Shown: in pieces, positions 41,936 through 50,477 of the stretch
Numbering within the stretch: position 1 is the stretch's first letter
Layout of the letters: each line of letters begins with the position of its first letter
Origin: Mesorhizobium temperatum
GTDB lineage: Bacteria > Pseudomonadota > Alphaproteobacteria > Rhizobiales > Rhizobiaceae
Length of the DNA: 64,000 nt
Reading direction: 5' to 3'
Assembly: GCF_002284575.1 (NCBI RefSeq)
Contig: NZ_NPKJ01000053.1
Coordinates: 310,001-374,000 of the forward strand
Position numbers and translations under genes: made by a program
Notes under the pieces: generated by a model
Seen by the model: only the letters and a program-made list of their open reading frames with translations
Database searches by the model: none
Told to the model about the DNA's origin: nothing

Positions 41936-41959
41936 AACGTCACACCTCGAAAAATATTC

Positions 41960-41973
41960 GAACCGATCGGTTC
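41960..41973. promoter_or_regulatory. TetR operator 1 (GAACCGATCGGTTC)
   Basis: Perfect 14-bp palindrome, extended by one more matching pair at each side (CGAACC...GGTTCG). Lies 25 bp upstream of the TetR start. Confidence 0.85.
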
Positions 41974-42022
41974 GATCGCTCTTGATATGGGCCTCTCTCC
42001 GCGCTAAGTCAATGTTCGCATC

Positions 42023-42036
42023 GAACCGAACGGTTC
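42023..42036. promoter_or_regulatory. TetR operator 2 (GAACCGAACGGTTC)
   Basis: Same half-sites and spacing as operator 1 with AA in the centre, 63 bp away and 58 bp before the HlyD start. Confidence 0.85.
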
Positions 42037-42094
42037 AGTCTAACTGATTTCCAGAGAGATGCCAGTTTCCAGAGAGATGCCAAGAGAGATTCCC

Positions 42095-43276
42095 ATGTCC
42101 TCGAACGCGACCCCCACCGCCGAAGTCCGTCCATTCCCCAACGCCAAGGTCGCGCCAGCAACCGAAGCGCCGAACGCACCGACCGAGCCCGCAATAAGTC
42201 CTCCGGCCGAGGCGCCGGCGAAAAAGAAACGTTCGGCACGCTCCTTTCTGTTGCCGATCATCGCGCTTGGCTTGCTGGGCGCAGGGGCCTGGTATGGCTA
42301 CGATTACTGGACCGACGGGCGCTTCATGATCTCAACCGACGATGCCTATGTCCAGGCCGACATGGCATTCATATCGCCGAAAATCTCCGGCTATGTCGAT
42401 CAGGTCAAGGTGACCGAGAACCAGCAGGTCAAGGCCGGCGACCCGTTGCTGGTCGTCGACAATGGCGACTACAAAATAGCGGTCGCCCAGGCCGAGGCGC
42501 AGATCGCCACCTTGAGCAAGACGCTCCACCGGATCGACGCCCAGACCGAGGCGGCGCGCGCATCGCTCGAGCAGGCGCAGGCGCAGAAGACGGCCGACCA
42601 GGCCGCCGCCGCCAATGCGGCGCGTGTTCAAGCGCGCGCTGCCCAATTGCTCAAGACGCATGTCGGCACCCAGGCTCAACTGGATGATGCCCAGACCGCG
42701 GTCGAGCAGGCCAATGCCGCCCTTGTAGGCGCCGACGCCCAGATCGCGGCGGCTGAGGCCAATATCGGTGTGCTCCAGGCGCAGCGCGCGGAGACGGCAA
42801 GCACGCTGGCGTCGCTGCAGCTTGCCCGGGACAAGGCCGCGCGGGACCTGTCCTTCACCGTGCTGCGCGCGCCCTATGACGGTGTCGTCGGCAACCGCTC
42901 GGTCGAGCAAGGCGACCTGATCAGCCCCGGACAGAAGCTCGCCGTCATCGTGCCGATGGATAAGCTCTACATCGTCGCCAATTTCAAGGAGACCCAGCTT
43001 GCCCGGCTGGTGCCTGGCGAAAAGGTCAGGATTTCGGTCGACGCGATCGACGGCCAGGATTTCGAAGGCACGGTGTCGTCGCTGGCGCCGGCATCCGGCG
43101 CGGTGTTCTCGCTGTTGCCGCCGGAAAATGCCACCGGCAATTTCACCAAGGTCGTGCAGCGCGTCCCGGTTCGCATCGACGTGCCGGCGGATGTGCTGAA
43201 GACAGGCAAGCTGCGCGCTGGCCTCAGCGTCGTCGTCGCAGTCGACAGCCGCACCGCACCTTCTGCGTCGAAGTAA
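42095..43276 (+). CDS. HlyD/EmrA-type periplasmic adaptor
   Basis: 393 aa membrane fusion protein linking an inner-membrane pump to an outer-membrane channel. After a Pro-rich cytoplasmic tail there is one membrane helix (SFLLPIIALGLLGAGAWYGY), the lipoyl half-motif STDDAYVQADMAFISPKISG, long coiled-coil helices (residues about 120-230), and FTVLRAPYDGVVGNRSVEQG. The start at 42095 is preferred (MSSNATP); an upstream in-frame ATG at 42059 lies in a short repeated CCAGAGAGATGCC tract. It is followed 20 bp later by its EmrB partner. Confidence 0.92.
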   Translation: MSSNATPTAEVRPFPNAKVAPATEAPNAPTEPAISPPAEAPAKKKRSARSFLLPIIALGLLGAGAWYGYDYWTDGRFMISTDDAYVQADMAFISPKISGYVDQVKVTENQQVKAGDPLLVVDNGDYKIAVAQAEAQIATLSKTLHRIDAQTEAARASLEQAQAQKTADQAAAANAARVQARAAQLLKTHVGTQAQLDDAQTAVEQANAALVGADAQIAAAEANIGVLQAQRAETASTLASLQLARDKAARDLSFTVLRAPYDGVVGNRSVEQGDLISPGQKLAVIVPMDKLYIVANFKETQLARLVPGEKVRISVDAIDGQDFEGTVSSLAPASGAVFSLLPPENATGNFTKVVQRVPVRIDVPADVLKTGKLRAGLSVVVAVDSRTAPSASK

Positions 43277-43296
43277 GCAGGCCCCGGAGCAACGCC

Positions 43297-44883
43297 ATGG
43301 CGACCGCAACCCTGACCGCGGGATCGGCGCCGGCCAAGTCGGTCGATCACATCGAGCCGCGCCGCATCATCGCCTTCCTGGCGATGGTGTTCGGCATGTT
43401 CATGGCGATCCTCGATATCCAGATCGTCTCGGCCTCGCTGGCCGAAATCCAGGCGGGCTTGAGCGCAAGCTCCGACGAAATTCCGTGGGTGCAGACTGCC
43501 TATCTGATCGCCGAAGTCATCATGATCCCGCTGTCCGGTTTTCTCAGCCGGATGCTGTCGACGCGCGTGCTGTTCACCGTCTCCGCGGCTGGCTTCACCG
43601 CGGCCAGCGCGCTGGCGGCGACCGCCACCAACATCGACCAGATGATCGTCTACCGCGCCATCCAGGGCTTCATCGGCGGCGGCATGATTCCAAGCGTCTT
43701 CGCTGCCGCCTTCACCATCTTCCCGCCGTCGCGCCGCGCCATGGTGTCGCCGATGATCGGCCTGGTGGCGACGCTGGCGCCGACCATCGGCCCGACCGTC
43801 GGCGGCTACATCAGCCATGCCACGTCATGGCACTGGCTGTTTCTGATCAATGTGGTGCCCGGCATCCTGGTGACCGCCGCGGCGTGGTCGCTGATCGACT
43901 TCGACAAGCCCAATCTCAGCCTGTTCCGCAAGTTCGACTGGTGGGGCCTTGCCGGCATGGCGGCCTTCCTCGGCTCGCTGGAATATGTGCTCGAGGAAGG
44001 TCCAAACAACGACTGGCTCCAAGACCAGGCCGTGTTCGTCTGCGCCATCCTGATGACGGCCGGCGCGGTGCTGTTCTTTTGGCGCGCCTTCACCGCAGAG
44101 GAGCCGATCGTCGACCTGAAAGCCTTCACCAATGTCAACTTCGCTTTCGGCTCGCTGTTCTCCTTCGTCATCGGCATCGGCCTCTACGGCCTGACCTATC
44201 TCTATCCGGTGTACCTCGGGCGTATCCGCGGCTACGATTCCCTGATGATCGGCGAGGCGCTGTTCGTCAGCGGGCTGGCGATGTTCGCCACCGCGCCGAT
44301 TTCCGGCATCCTGTCGCGCAAGATGGATCCGCGGCTGATGATGATGATCGGCTTCTTCGGCTTCGCAGCCGGCACCTGGCGCATGACCTATCTGACCGCC
44401 GACTGGGATTTCTGGGAGCTTTTGGTGCCGCAGATCCTGCGCGGCGCCTCGATGATGCTGTGCATGGTGCCGATCAACAACATTGCGCTGGGAACGCTGC
44501 CGCCTGACCGGCTGAAGAATGCATCCGGCCTGTTCAACCTCACCCGCAATCTCGGCGGCGCTGTCGGCCTTGCCGTCATCAACACCGTGCTGATCGATCG
44601 CAACGCCTTCCACTACGCAAGGATGGCTGAGCATGTGCAATGGGGCAGTGCCGAGGCGCAGACCAAGCTGCAGAACATGACGCTCGACCTCCAGCAGAAT
44701 GCCGGCCTGGACGCGTCCAAGGCGGCGATCTCCAAACTGTCTGCTATGGTCCAGCAGCAGGCCTCGCTGCTGTCCTTCATGGACGTGTTCTATCTCTTGA
44801 CGGCGCTGTTCGCCACGCTGGCGATCTTCACCATGGTCATCCGCAAGCCGGCCGAGCAGGCGGGCGGAGGTGGCGGACACTGA
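43297..44883 (+). CDS. DHA2 family multidrug MFS transporter (EmrB/QacA type)
   Basis: 528 aa, fourteen membrane helices. Visible motifs: AFLAMVFGMFMAILDIQIVS (motif D1-type), QTAYLIAEVIMIPLSGFLSR (motif A region) and MVSPMIGLVATLAPTIGPTV with GGYI following (motif C, antiporter). With the HlyD adaptor it forms a proton-driven EmrAB-type pump, controlled by the divergent TetR repressor. Drug specificity cannot be deduced. Confidence 0.94.
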   Translation: MATATLTAGSAPAKSVDHIEPRRIIAFLAMVFGMFMAILDIQIVSASLAEIQAGLSASSDEIPWVQTAYLIAEVIMIPLSGFLSRMLSTRVLFTVSAAGFTAASALAATATNIDQMIVYRAIQGFIGGGMIPSVFAAAFTIFPPSRRAMVSPMIGLVATLAPTIGPTVGGYISHATSWHWLFLINVVPGILVTAAAWSLIDFDKPNLSLFRKFDWWGLAGMAAFLGSLEYVLEEGPNNDWLQDQAVFVCAILMTAGAVLFFWRAFTAEEPIVDLKAFTNVNFAFGSLFSFVIGIGLYGLTYLYPVYLGRIRGYDSLMIGEALFVSGLAMFATAPISGILSRKMDPRLMMMIGFFGFAAGTWRMTYLTADWDFWELLVPQILRGASMMLCMVPINNIALGTLPPDRLKNASGLFNLTRNLGGAVGLAVINTVLIDRNAFHYARMAEHVQWGSAEAQTKLQNMTLDLQQNAGLDASKAAISKLSAMVQQQASLLSFMDVFYLLTALFATLAIFTMVIRKPAEQAGGGGGH

Positions 44884-44892
44884 TAGCGCAAC

Positions 44893-45027
44893 TTGGCGCG
44901 TCCAAAGGACGCGCGGCGCTCTAATGCATGTCGCGCAAAAGTGCGCAGCGGTTTTGCGATAACGACATGCATAAGACAACAACCTAAAGCGCGTCGCGTG
45001 AGGCCGGTCAAACGCGAGCGCTTTAGG
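44893..45027. repeat. Rhizobial palindromic intergenic repeat (composite), copy 1
   Basis: Three hairpins in a row: GCGCGTCCAAAGGACGCGC, then ATGCATGTCGC...AACGACATGCAT around GCGCAGCGGTTTTGCG, then TAAAGCGCGTCGCG with CGCGAGCGCTTTA. The second and third also occur in inverted order at 61434-61562. Fills the gap between the convergent efflux and msrB genes. Confidence 0.8.
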
Positions 45028-45534
45028 TCAGGCGGTGGCCGGCTTGAAGGTCAAGGCGACGCCGTTGATGCAATGACGCAAGCCGGTCGGCGGCGGGCCG
45101 TCGTCGAAGACATGCCCGAGATGACCGCCGCAGCGGCGGCAGTGGACTTCGGTTCGGGTCATGCCGAGGGACCTGTCCACGGTCATGCCGACGGCGTTGG
45201 GAATCTCCTGCCAGAAGCTCGGCCAGCCGGTGCCGGAATCGAACTTCGTCTCGGAGGAATAGAGCGGCAGGTCGCAGCCGGCGCAGGCGAAAATGCCCTT
45301 GCGGTGTTCGTTGAGCAGCGGGCTGGTGCCGGGATATTCGGTGCCTTCCTTGCGCAGCACATTGAAAGCCGCATCGGACAGGATGGCGCGCCACTCGGCC
45401 TCGGTCTTGGTGACCTCGAAGGTTTCGGTCGCGTGTGCGTCCTGCGGCCGGCCCATGCGCAGCGCTGCTGCCGTGCCTGCCAACAATGCCACAGCGGCAC
45501 CGCTCCAAAGAAAATCGCGCCGGATCATCACCAT
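45028..45534 (-). CDS. msrB: Peptide-methionine (R)-S-oxide reductase, Tat-type signal
   Basis: 168 aa. It reduces methionine-R-sulfoxide in proteins. MsrB marks: FACAGCDLPLYSSETKFDSG, GWPSFWQEI, EVHCRRCGGHLGHVFDDGPP with two zinc CxxC pairs, and the catalytic Cys in RHCINGVAL. The N-terminus MIRRDFLWSGAAVALLAGTA has twin arginines and a hydrophobic core, pointing to export (probably Tat). It would therefore act in the periplasm. It ends directly at the composite repeat. Confidence 0.94.
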   Translation of the reverse strand: MVMIRRDFLWSGAAVALLAGTAAALRMGRPQDAHATETFEVTKTEAEWRAILSDAAFNVLRKEGTEYPGTSPLLNEHRKGIFACAGCDLPLYSSETKFDSGTGWPSFWQEIPNAVGMTVDRSLGMTRTEVHCRRCGGHLGHVFDDGPPPTGLRHCINGVALTFKPATA

Positions 45535-45743
45535 TCCTCCTATGTCCCTTTGCCAAATTCGACCGTCACATGGAAATCAAAAGCTGGTGACGGCCAGTTC
45601 CCGACAACGGGCACTCCGCACCTGCCCCACGCCAACAGCGGCGGCGCGGAGTGTACGCTTGCCGATTGCGCGGGTCACGCAAGCGGAACCCGCGCACTCG
45701 GCATCGTGCCTCAGCCATATCTTCGCTGGCGACGACCCCTTCG

Positions 45744-46301
45744 TTACATCTTCGGCAGGAGAACCTTGTCGATGACGTGGATAACGCCGTTCGACTGCTC
45801 GACATCGGCGACCGTCACATTGGCGACATTGCCGTTCTCGTCGGTCACGGTGACCTTGCCGCCGTCGGCCTTGAGCGTCAGCTCGCAGCCGCCAGCCGTC
45901 TTGACCTTGTGCGCGCCACCATCGTCCATGGCCATCTTGGCGACGTCGGCGGCCATCGCCTTGGCACCGATGACGTGGCAGGTCAGGATATTGACCAGCT
46001 TGTCCTTGTTTTCGGGCTTGAGCAGCGTGTTGACGGTGCCGGCCGGAAGTGCTGCAAAGGCCTCGTTGGTCGGCGCGAACACGGTGAAGGGACCGGCACT
46101 CTGGAGCGTGTCGACGAGACCACCGGCCTTGACGGCCGCGACCAGCGTCGTGTGATCCTTCGAATTGACGGCGTTCTCGACGATGTTCCTGGTGGCATAC
46201 ATGGCGGCGCCGCCGACCATCGGATTCTGGGCATAGGCGGCGGTGGCGAGCGCGGAGACGGCGACCGTTCCGGCAAACAAAAGGGTGGCGAACTTACGCA
46301 T
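45744..46301 (-). CDS. Exported fasciclin-domain protein
   Basis: 185 aa. Signal peptide MRKFATLLFAGTVAVSALAT ending near AYA. The FAS1 domain is clear: LVAAVKAGGLVDTLQSAGPF, TVFAPTNEAFAALPAGTVNT and NGVIHVIDKVLLPKM at the end (H1 and H2 boxes). FAS1 proteins mediate adhesion or bind at the cell surface. It lies 218 bp downstream of, and in the same direction as, an ECF sigma/anti-sigma pair; in mycobacteria similar proteins (MPT70/83) are targets of SigK/RskA, which suggests but does not prove the same control here. Confidence 0.92.
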   Translation of the reverse strand: MRKFATLLFAGTVAVSALATAAYAQNPMVGGAAMYATRNIVENAVNSKDHTTLVAAVKAGGLVDTLQSAGPFTVFAPTNEAFAALPAGTVNTLLKPENKDKLVNILTCHVIGAKAMAADVAKMAMDDGGAHKVKTAGGCELTLKADGGKVTVTDENGNVANVTVADVEQSNGVIHVIDKVLLPKM

Positions 46302-46519
46302 TATTTCTATCTCCTCAGTTTATTTTCTTCCCCTCTTTGGGGCGCAAGGAGATACGGGGGATAAATGCCCGAGTTTCGCCGTTCAGGAGAAAATTTTATT
46401 TTTTGTAACGGCGAGCATGATTTTCAGGGCAGGAACCTTACAGCCTACATGCTTCCAAGCTAACGTCACCACAGGCGATAGATTTAAAATCTTCTCGAAA
46501 AGTCGGCAGACAGAGGCGA

Positions 46520-47230
46520 TCAGATGCTCTTCAGATCGCCCGCAGCGACCACAGGGCCGGTCGGCTGGCCGGTCGGCGAACCGCCGGCCGGCTCGAGGCT
46601 GACCGCAAGAACGGCGCCCTGCGCAAGTTTTTCCTGCACGGCCCGGGATATGGTCATACGCGCGGTCTGACCGGCCGGGATGACGCCCATCGAGACCGGC
46701 GCGTTCTTGCCTTCGATCATCCACAGCTCGAAATCCTTGCCGGCGGCGCGCTCGCCGGAGACATGCGACAAGCCGACCTCGCGATGGGCAGCGTCATAGA
46801 CGGCAAGATATCTGACGTCGCTGCCGTCGGCAGCCAGCGAGGCGATGAGCCGCGGCTGCTCGACCGGCGGGTTGAAGTACGGCACGGCGACATAGATCGC
46901 CAGCGCCGCGACAGCGGCGGCGGCAAGGCCGCGCCAGAAGGCAAGGCTCGACCACAGACCGGCGCGAGGCCCTGCAACGAACAGCCGGCGATCCAATGCC
47001 TCCTTGACCCTGATCGGCGGCTCTGTCTCCGGATAGGCGGCGGCCATCGGCGAAAGATGCGCCTCCCAGGCATCGACAAGGCGCGCGAAAGCGGCGTCCG
47101 CGTCGATGCGGCGTGACGCGATCTCGCGTTCGTCCGCGTCAAGCACGCCAAGAGCGTATTCGGCGGCGAACAGGTCGTCGCCCCCAGGTTCCGGTCCGTT
47201 ATCCTCTGCCGGCGTCATCTTTCCAGACAC
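46520..47230 (-). CDS. Anti-sigma factor (RskA-like)
   Basis: 236 aa. The N-terminal cytoplasmic region has the anti-sigma pattern FAAEYALGVLDADEREIASR with WEAHLSPMAAAY, then one membrane helix (FWRGLAAAAVAALAIYVAVPYF), then a periplasmic RskA-type domain with YDAAHREVGLSHVSGE and FELWMIEGKNAPVSMGVIPA. It would hold the ECF sigma factor at the membrane. Its start overlaps the sigma gene stop by 16 bp, a standard coupled pair. Confidence 0.93.
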   Translation of the reverse strand: MSGKMTPAEDNGPEPGGDDLFAAEYALGVLDADEREIASRRIDADAAFARLVDAWEAHLSPMAAAYPETEPPIRVKEALDRRLFVAGPRAGLWSSLAFWRGLAAAAVAALAIYVAVPYFNPPVEQPRLIASLAADGSDVRYLAVYDAAHREVGLSHVSGERAAGKDFELWMIEGKNAPVSMGVIPAGQTARMTISRAVQEKLAQGAVLAVSLEPAGGSPTGQPTGPVVAAGDLKSI

Positions 47231-47754
47231 TCTCTGAGCTTCAACAGGCTGCGCCGCAGCCAGGTCCGCATCGTGTTCAGCGGCACGCCATGGCGTGCGG
47301 CCAATTCGGCATAGCTTTCGCCATCCAGATAGGCGCTCCGGACGGCCGCCGCCCGGTCCTTTTCCAATTCATCGAGACAACGATAGATGCGCTCGGATTC
47401 ACCGCCCGCAACAGCCGCAGCCTCTGGTCCCGGCGCCGGATCGGCCACGTCCAGCGCGGCATCGATGTAGGCGGCAGGCTCTCGCCGCGCCCTTATCCGG
47501 TCGATCGCATGATTGCGCGCAATGGCCACCAGCCAGGAAATCGGGCTTAGATCCGAGACGGCGAAACGATCCGCCTTCGTCCATATCTTGACGAAGACCT
47601 CTTGCAGCGCCTCTTCTGCCTCTCCCCGGTCCTTCAATACACGAAGGCAGACGCCAAAAAGTTTCGCGCTGGTCTGCCGGTAGAGCAGATCGAACGCAGC
47701 CCGGTCCTTCATCGAAGTCCGGATAATCAGATTGCTGATATCCTGCGGCGTCAT
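47215..47754 (-). CDS. ECF sigma factor (SigK-like)
   Basis: 179 aa from the ATG at 47754 (MTPQDISNLIIRTSMKDRAA). Region 2 reads AFDLLYRQTSAKLFGVCLRV with EEALQEVFVKIW, and region 4 reads LDGESYAELAARHGVPLNTM followed by RTWLRRSLLKL. The longer frame up to 47865 runs into the palindromic repeat and is unlikely. Kept inactive by the downstream anti-sigma; probably drives the fasciclin gene and its own operon. Confidence 0.93.
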   Translation of the reverse strand: MTPQDISNLIIRTSMKDRAAFDLLYRQTSAKLFGVCLRVLKDRGEAEEALQEVFVKIWTKADRFAVSDLSPISWLVAIARNHAIDRIRARREPAAYIDAALDVADPAPGPEAAAVAGGESERIYRCLDELEKDRAAAVRSAYLDGESYAELAARHGVPLNTMRTWLRRSLLKLRECLER

Positions 47755-47859
47755 CGGCTGCCAAATTAGGCGATTGCAATCTATTTGCAACGGCGGAAGC
47801 GTTCTGGGCAGCGAGAGCGTCGTGAACTTCGATTGCCAAGAAAAGAGCCGATTTTGTTT

Positions 47860-47908
47860 GAGCATCGGATTTTCTCAAAACCGGTTTCCACTTTTGGGTC
47901 CGATGCTC
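47860..47908. repeat. Palindromic intergenic repeat, rhizobial type
   Basis: GAGCATCGGA (47860-47869) pairs with TCCGATGCTC (47899-47908) around an inner AAAACCGGTTTCCACTTTT region. Sequences of this kind recur between rhizobial genes. It lies between the divergent sigma and amidase genes. Confidence 0.75.
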
Positions 47909-47937
47909 TAGCTTGCCAATATTTGGGGGAAGCAAGA

Positions 47938-49434
47938 ATGTCCGTCGAACGGGCCTTGTGGGAACATGACGCAATCGGCCTGGCCGGCATGGTGCGCAAG
48001 GGAGAAATCTCGCCGCAGGAACTCGTCGATGCGGCGATCGCGCGGGCCGAGGCCACTCGCCCGGACATCAATGCCATCGCCGAGCCGCTTTACGAGGCGG
48101 CGCGGACGCGGGCGAAAACCATCGACCGCAAGCTGCCGCTGGCCGGTGTGCCCTTTGCCCTGAAGGATCTCGGCATCGCTATGAAAGGCGTGCCGACGCA
48201 CGGCGGCAGCCGCATTCCGGCTTTCGTTGCCGATTTCGACTCGGTGATGACCGAACGCCATCTGGCCGCCGGCCTTGTCCCGATCGCCACCAGCACCTCG
48301 CCCGAACATGGGCTGAGGCTGATGACCGAATCCACCGCTTTCGGCATCACCCGCAATCCGTGGAATACGGCCCATACCAGCGGCGGCTCGTCCGGGGGTG
48401 CGGCGGCGCTGGTCGCGGCCGGCGTCGTGCCGGTGGCACATGCTTCGGATGGCGGTGGCTCGATCCGCGTTCCCGCCGCCTGCACCGGGCTGGTCGGGCT
48501 GAAAACCTCGCGCGGCCGTGTGCCGCTGTCGCCGCTCGTCACCGAAAGCTGGTACGGTCTGGTCGTCGACCACGCGGTTGCCCGCTCGGTCCGGGATTCG
48601 GCCTTGCTGCTCGACCTGACGCATGGACCCGATCCGCTGTCACCGTATGCGGCGCCGCCGCCGAGGGGAACTTTTGCCGCCGCGGCGGCGCGCGACCCCG
48701 GCAAGCTGAAACTGGCCGTCTATCGGAAATCGCCGCTCGGCCTGCCGATATCGGCCGAGACGCTGACGGCACTGGACATGGCTATAGCATTGGCGCGCGA
48801 AGGCGGCCATACGATCGAGGAGATCGACCTGCCCTATATCGGTCGCGACTTCATCGCCGATTTCGCCAGGACGGTGGCTGCGGCAGTCGCCGGCGCGATG
48901 CGCATTGAAGTCTTGCGCGTCGGCCGCTCCGTTTCGGGCGACGTCGAGCGCTCCACGCGTCTGATGAGCCGCTTCGGCGAGATCGTCTCGGCCGGCGAGA
49001 TCTACGCCGGCCTGCAGCGGCTGCACGCCACGTCGCGCCGCCTGATCACCGAGACCGCGCCGTACGATGCCGTGCTGATGCCTGTTATCGCCCATCCGCC
49101 GCTCGCCTGCGGCGCCATGGACCCGAAGGGCGCCGATGCGTTCATAGAGGACGTGCTCGACAGGCTGCGGCTTGCCCGTCTGCTGAAATTCAAGCCGCTG
49201 TTCGGCGAGTTGATGGACAAGAGCCTGTGGTTCACCCACTGGCCGGCGATCCAGAACGTCAGCGGCCAACCGTCGATCGCGCTGCCTGTCCATGTCACCG
49301 ATGCCGGCCTGCCGCTCGGCATCCAGGCCGCCGGCCGCCCCGGCGACGAGGAGACCTTGTTGTCGTTCGCCGCGCAAATGGAAAAGATTTCGGGATGGCA
49401 GGCGCGGCGGGCGCCGCTGCAGATGCCGGCATAA
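47938..49434 (+). CDS. Amidase signature family protein
   Basis: 498 aa. Ser-cisSer-Lys catalytic set: K in PFALKDLGIAMKG, the linker TSGGSSGGAAALVAAGVVP, and DGGGSIRVPAACTGLVGLKT with the nucleophile Ser. Hydrolyses an amide to acid and ammonia; it could be a stand-alone amidase rather than GatA, since no gatC or gatB is adjacent. ATG at 47938 follows GGGGGAAG. The 5' side is shared with the palindromic repeat. Confidence 0.93.
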   Translation: MSVERALWEHDAIGLAGMVRKGEISPQELVDAAIARAEATRPDINAIAEPLYEAARTRAKTIDRKLPLAGVPFALKDLGIAMKGVPTHGGSRIPAFVADFDSVMTERHLAAGLVPIATSTSPEHGLRLMTESTAFGITRNPWNTAHTSGGSSGGAAALVAAGVVPVAHASDGGGSIRVPAACTGLVGLKTSRGRVPLSPLVTESWYGLVVDHAVARSVRDSALLLDLTHGPDPLSPYAAPPPRGTFAAAAARDPGKLKLAVYRKSPLGLPISAETLTALDMAIALAREGGHTIEEIDLPYIGRDFIADFARTVAAAVAGAMRIEVLRVGRSVSGDVERSTRLMSRFGEIVSAGEIYAGLQRLHATSRRLITETAPYDAVLMPVIAHPPLACGAMDPKGADAFIEDVLDRLRLARLLKFKPLFGELMDKSLWFTHWPAIQNVSGQPSIALPVHVTDAGLPLGIQAAGRPGDEETLLSFAAQMEKISGWQARRAPLQMPA

Positions 49435-49528
49435 AAGCGGGCCGATTTAACCTGATGTGACAGCAAAGCCGTTTGCCCCCTGCTCCAATTCCCGCTAAGA
49501 CGCCGCCGTTCATGCCAAGCTGGGAACC

Positions 49529-50428
49529 ATGCCGATGACGGACCTCGCCGCCACCGCCGAAATGCAGGCCGCGCTGCTTTCGAGGGCGCTGCCCTATATG
49601 CAGCGCTACGAAAACAAGACGGTCGTGGTGAAATATGGCGGCCATGCCATGGGCGACATTGCACTCGGCAAGGCCTTCGCCCGCGACATCGCGCTGCTGA
49701 AACAATCCGGCGTCAACCCGATCGTCGTCCATGGCGGCGGGCCGCAGATCGGCGCCATGCTGAGCAAGATGGGCATCGAATCGAAGTTCGAGGGCGGCCT
49801 GCGCGTCACCGACCAGAAGACGGTCGAGATCGTCGAGATGGTGCTGGCCGGCTCGATCAACAAGGAGATCGTCGCGCTGATCAATGCCGAGGGCGAATGG
49901 GCGATCGGCTTGTGCGGCAAGGACGGCAATATGGTTTTCGCCGAAAAGGCGCGCAAGACGATGATCGACCCGGACTCCAATATCGAGCGCGTGCTCGATC
50001 TCGGCTTCGTCGGCGAGCCGATCGAGGTCGACCGCACGCTGCTCGACCTTCTGGCGCGGTCCGAAATGATCCCGGTGCTGGCGCCGGTGGCGCCGGGCCG
50101 CGACGGCCACACCTACAACATCAATGCCGACACCTTCGCCGGCGCGATTGCCGGTGCCTGCCAGGCGACACGCCTTTTGTTCCTCACCGACGTGCCCGGC
50201 GTGCTCGACAAGAACAAGAAGCTCATCGATGAGCTGACCGTGGCCGAGGCCAAGGCCTTGATCAAGGACGGCACGGTGTCGGGCGGCATGATCCCCAAGG
50301 TCGAGACCTGCATCGAGGCGATCGAGCGCGGCGTCGAGGGCGTCGTCATCCTCAACGGCAAGACGCCGCATTCCGTGCTGCTCGAACTGTTTACCGAACA
50401 CGGCGCCGGCACGCTGATCGTGCCTTGA
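49529..50428 (+). CDS. argB: Acetylglutamate kinase
   Basis: 299 aa, second step of arginine synthesis: phosphorylates N-acetylglutamate. Marks are TVVVKYGGHAMGD near residue 30, NPIVVHGGGPQIGAMLSKMG, LRVTDQKTVEIVEMVLAGSI, and the nucleotide-binding GGMIPKVETCIEAI. In this order (engB near argB) it is part of the conserved Hyphomicrobiales backbone. A second ATG two codons in is possible. Confidence 0.97.
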   Translation: MPMTDLAATAEMQAALLSRALPYMQRYENKTVVVKYGGHAMGDIALGKAFARDIALLKQSGVNPIVVHGGGPQIGAMLSKMGIESKFEGGLRVTDQKTVEIVEMVLAGSINKEIVALINAEGEWAIGLCGKDGNMVFAEKARKTMIDPDSNIERVLDLGFVGEPIEVDRTLLDLLARSEMIPVLAPVAPGRDGHTYNINADTFAGAIAGACQATRLLFLTDVPGVLDKNKKLIDELTVAEAKALIKDGTVSGGMIPKVETCIEAIERGVEGVVILNGKTPHSVLLELFTEHGAGTLIVP

Positions 50429-50477
50429 GCGCAGGCTGACAGCTTGTCGGGCTTTGTTGGGTCGGCCATTGTTGGAC

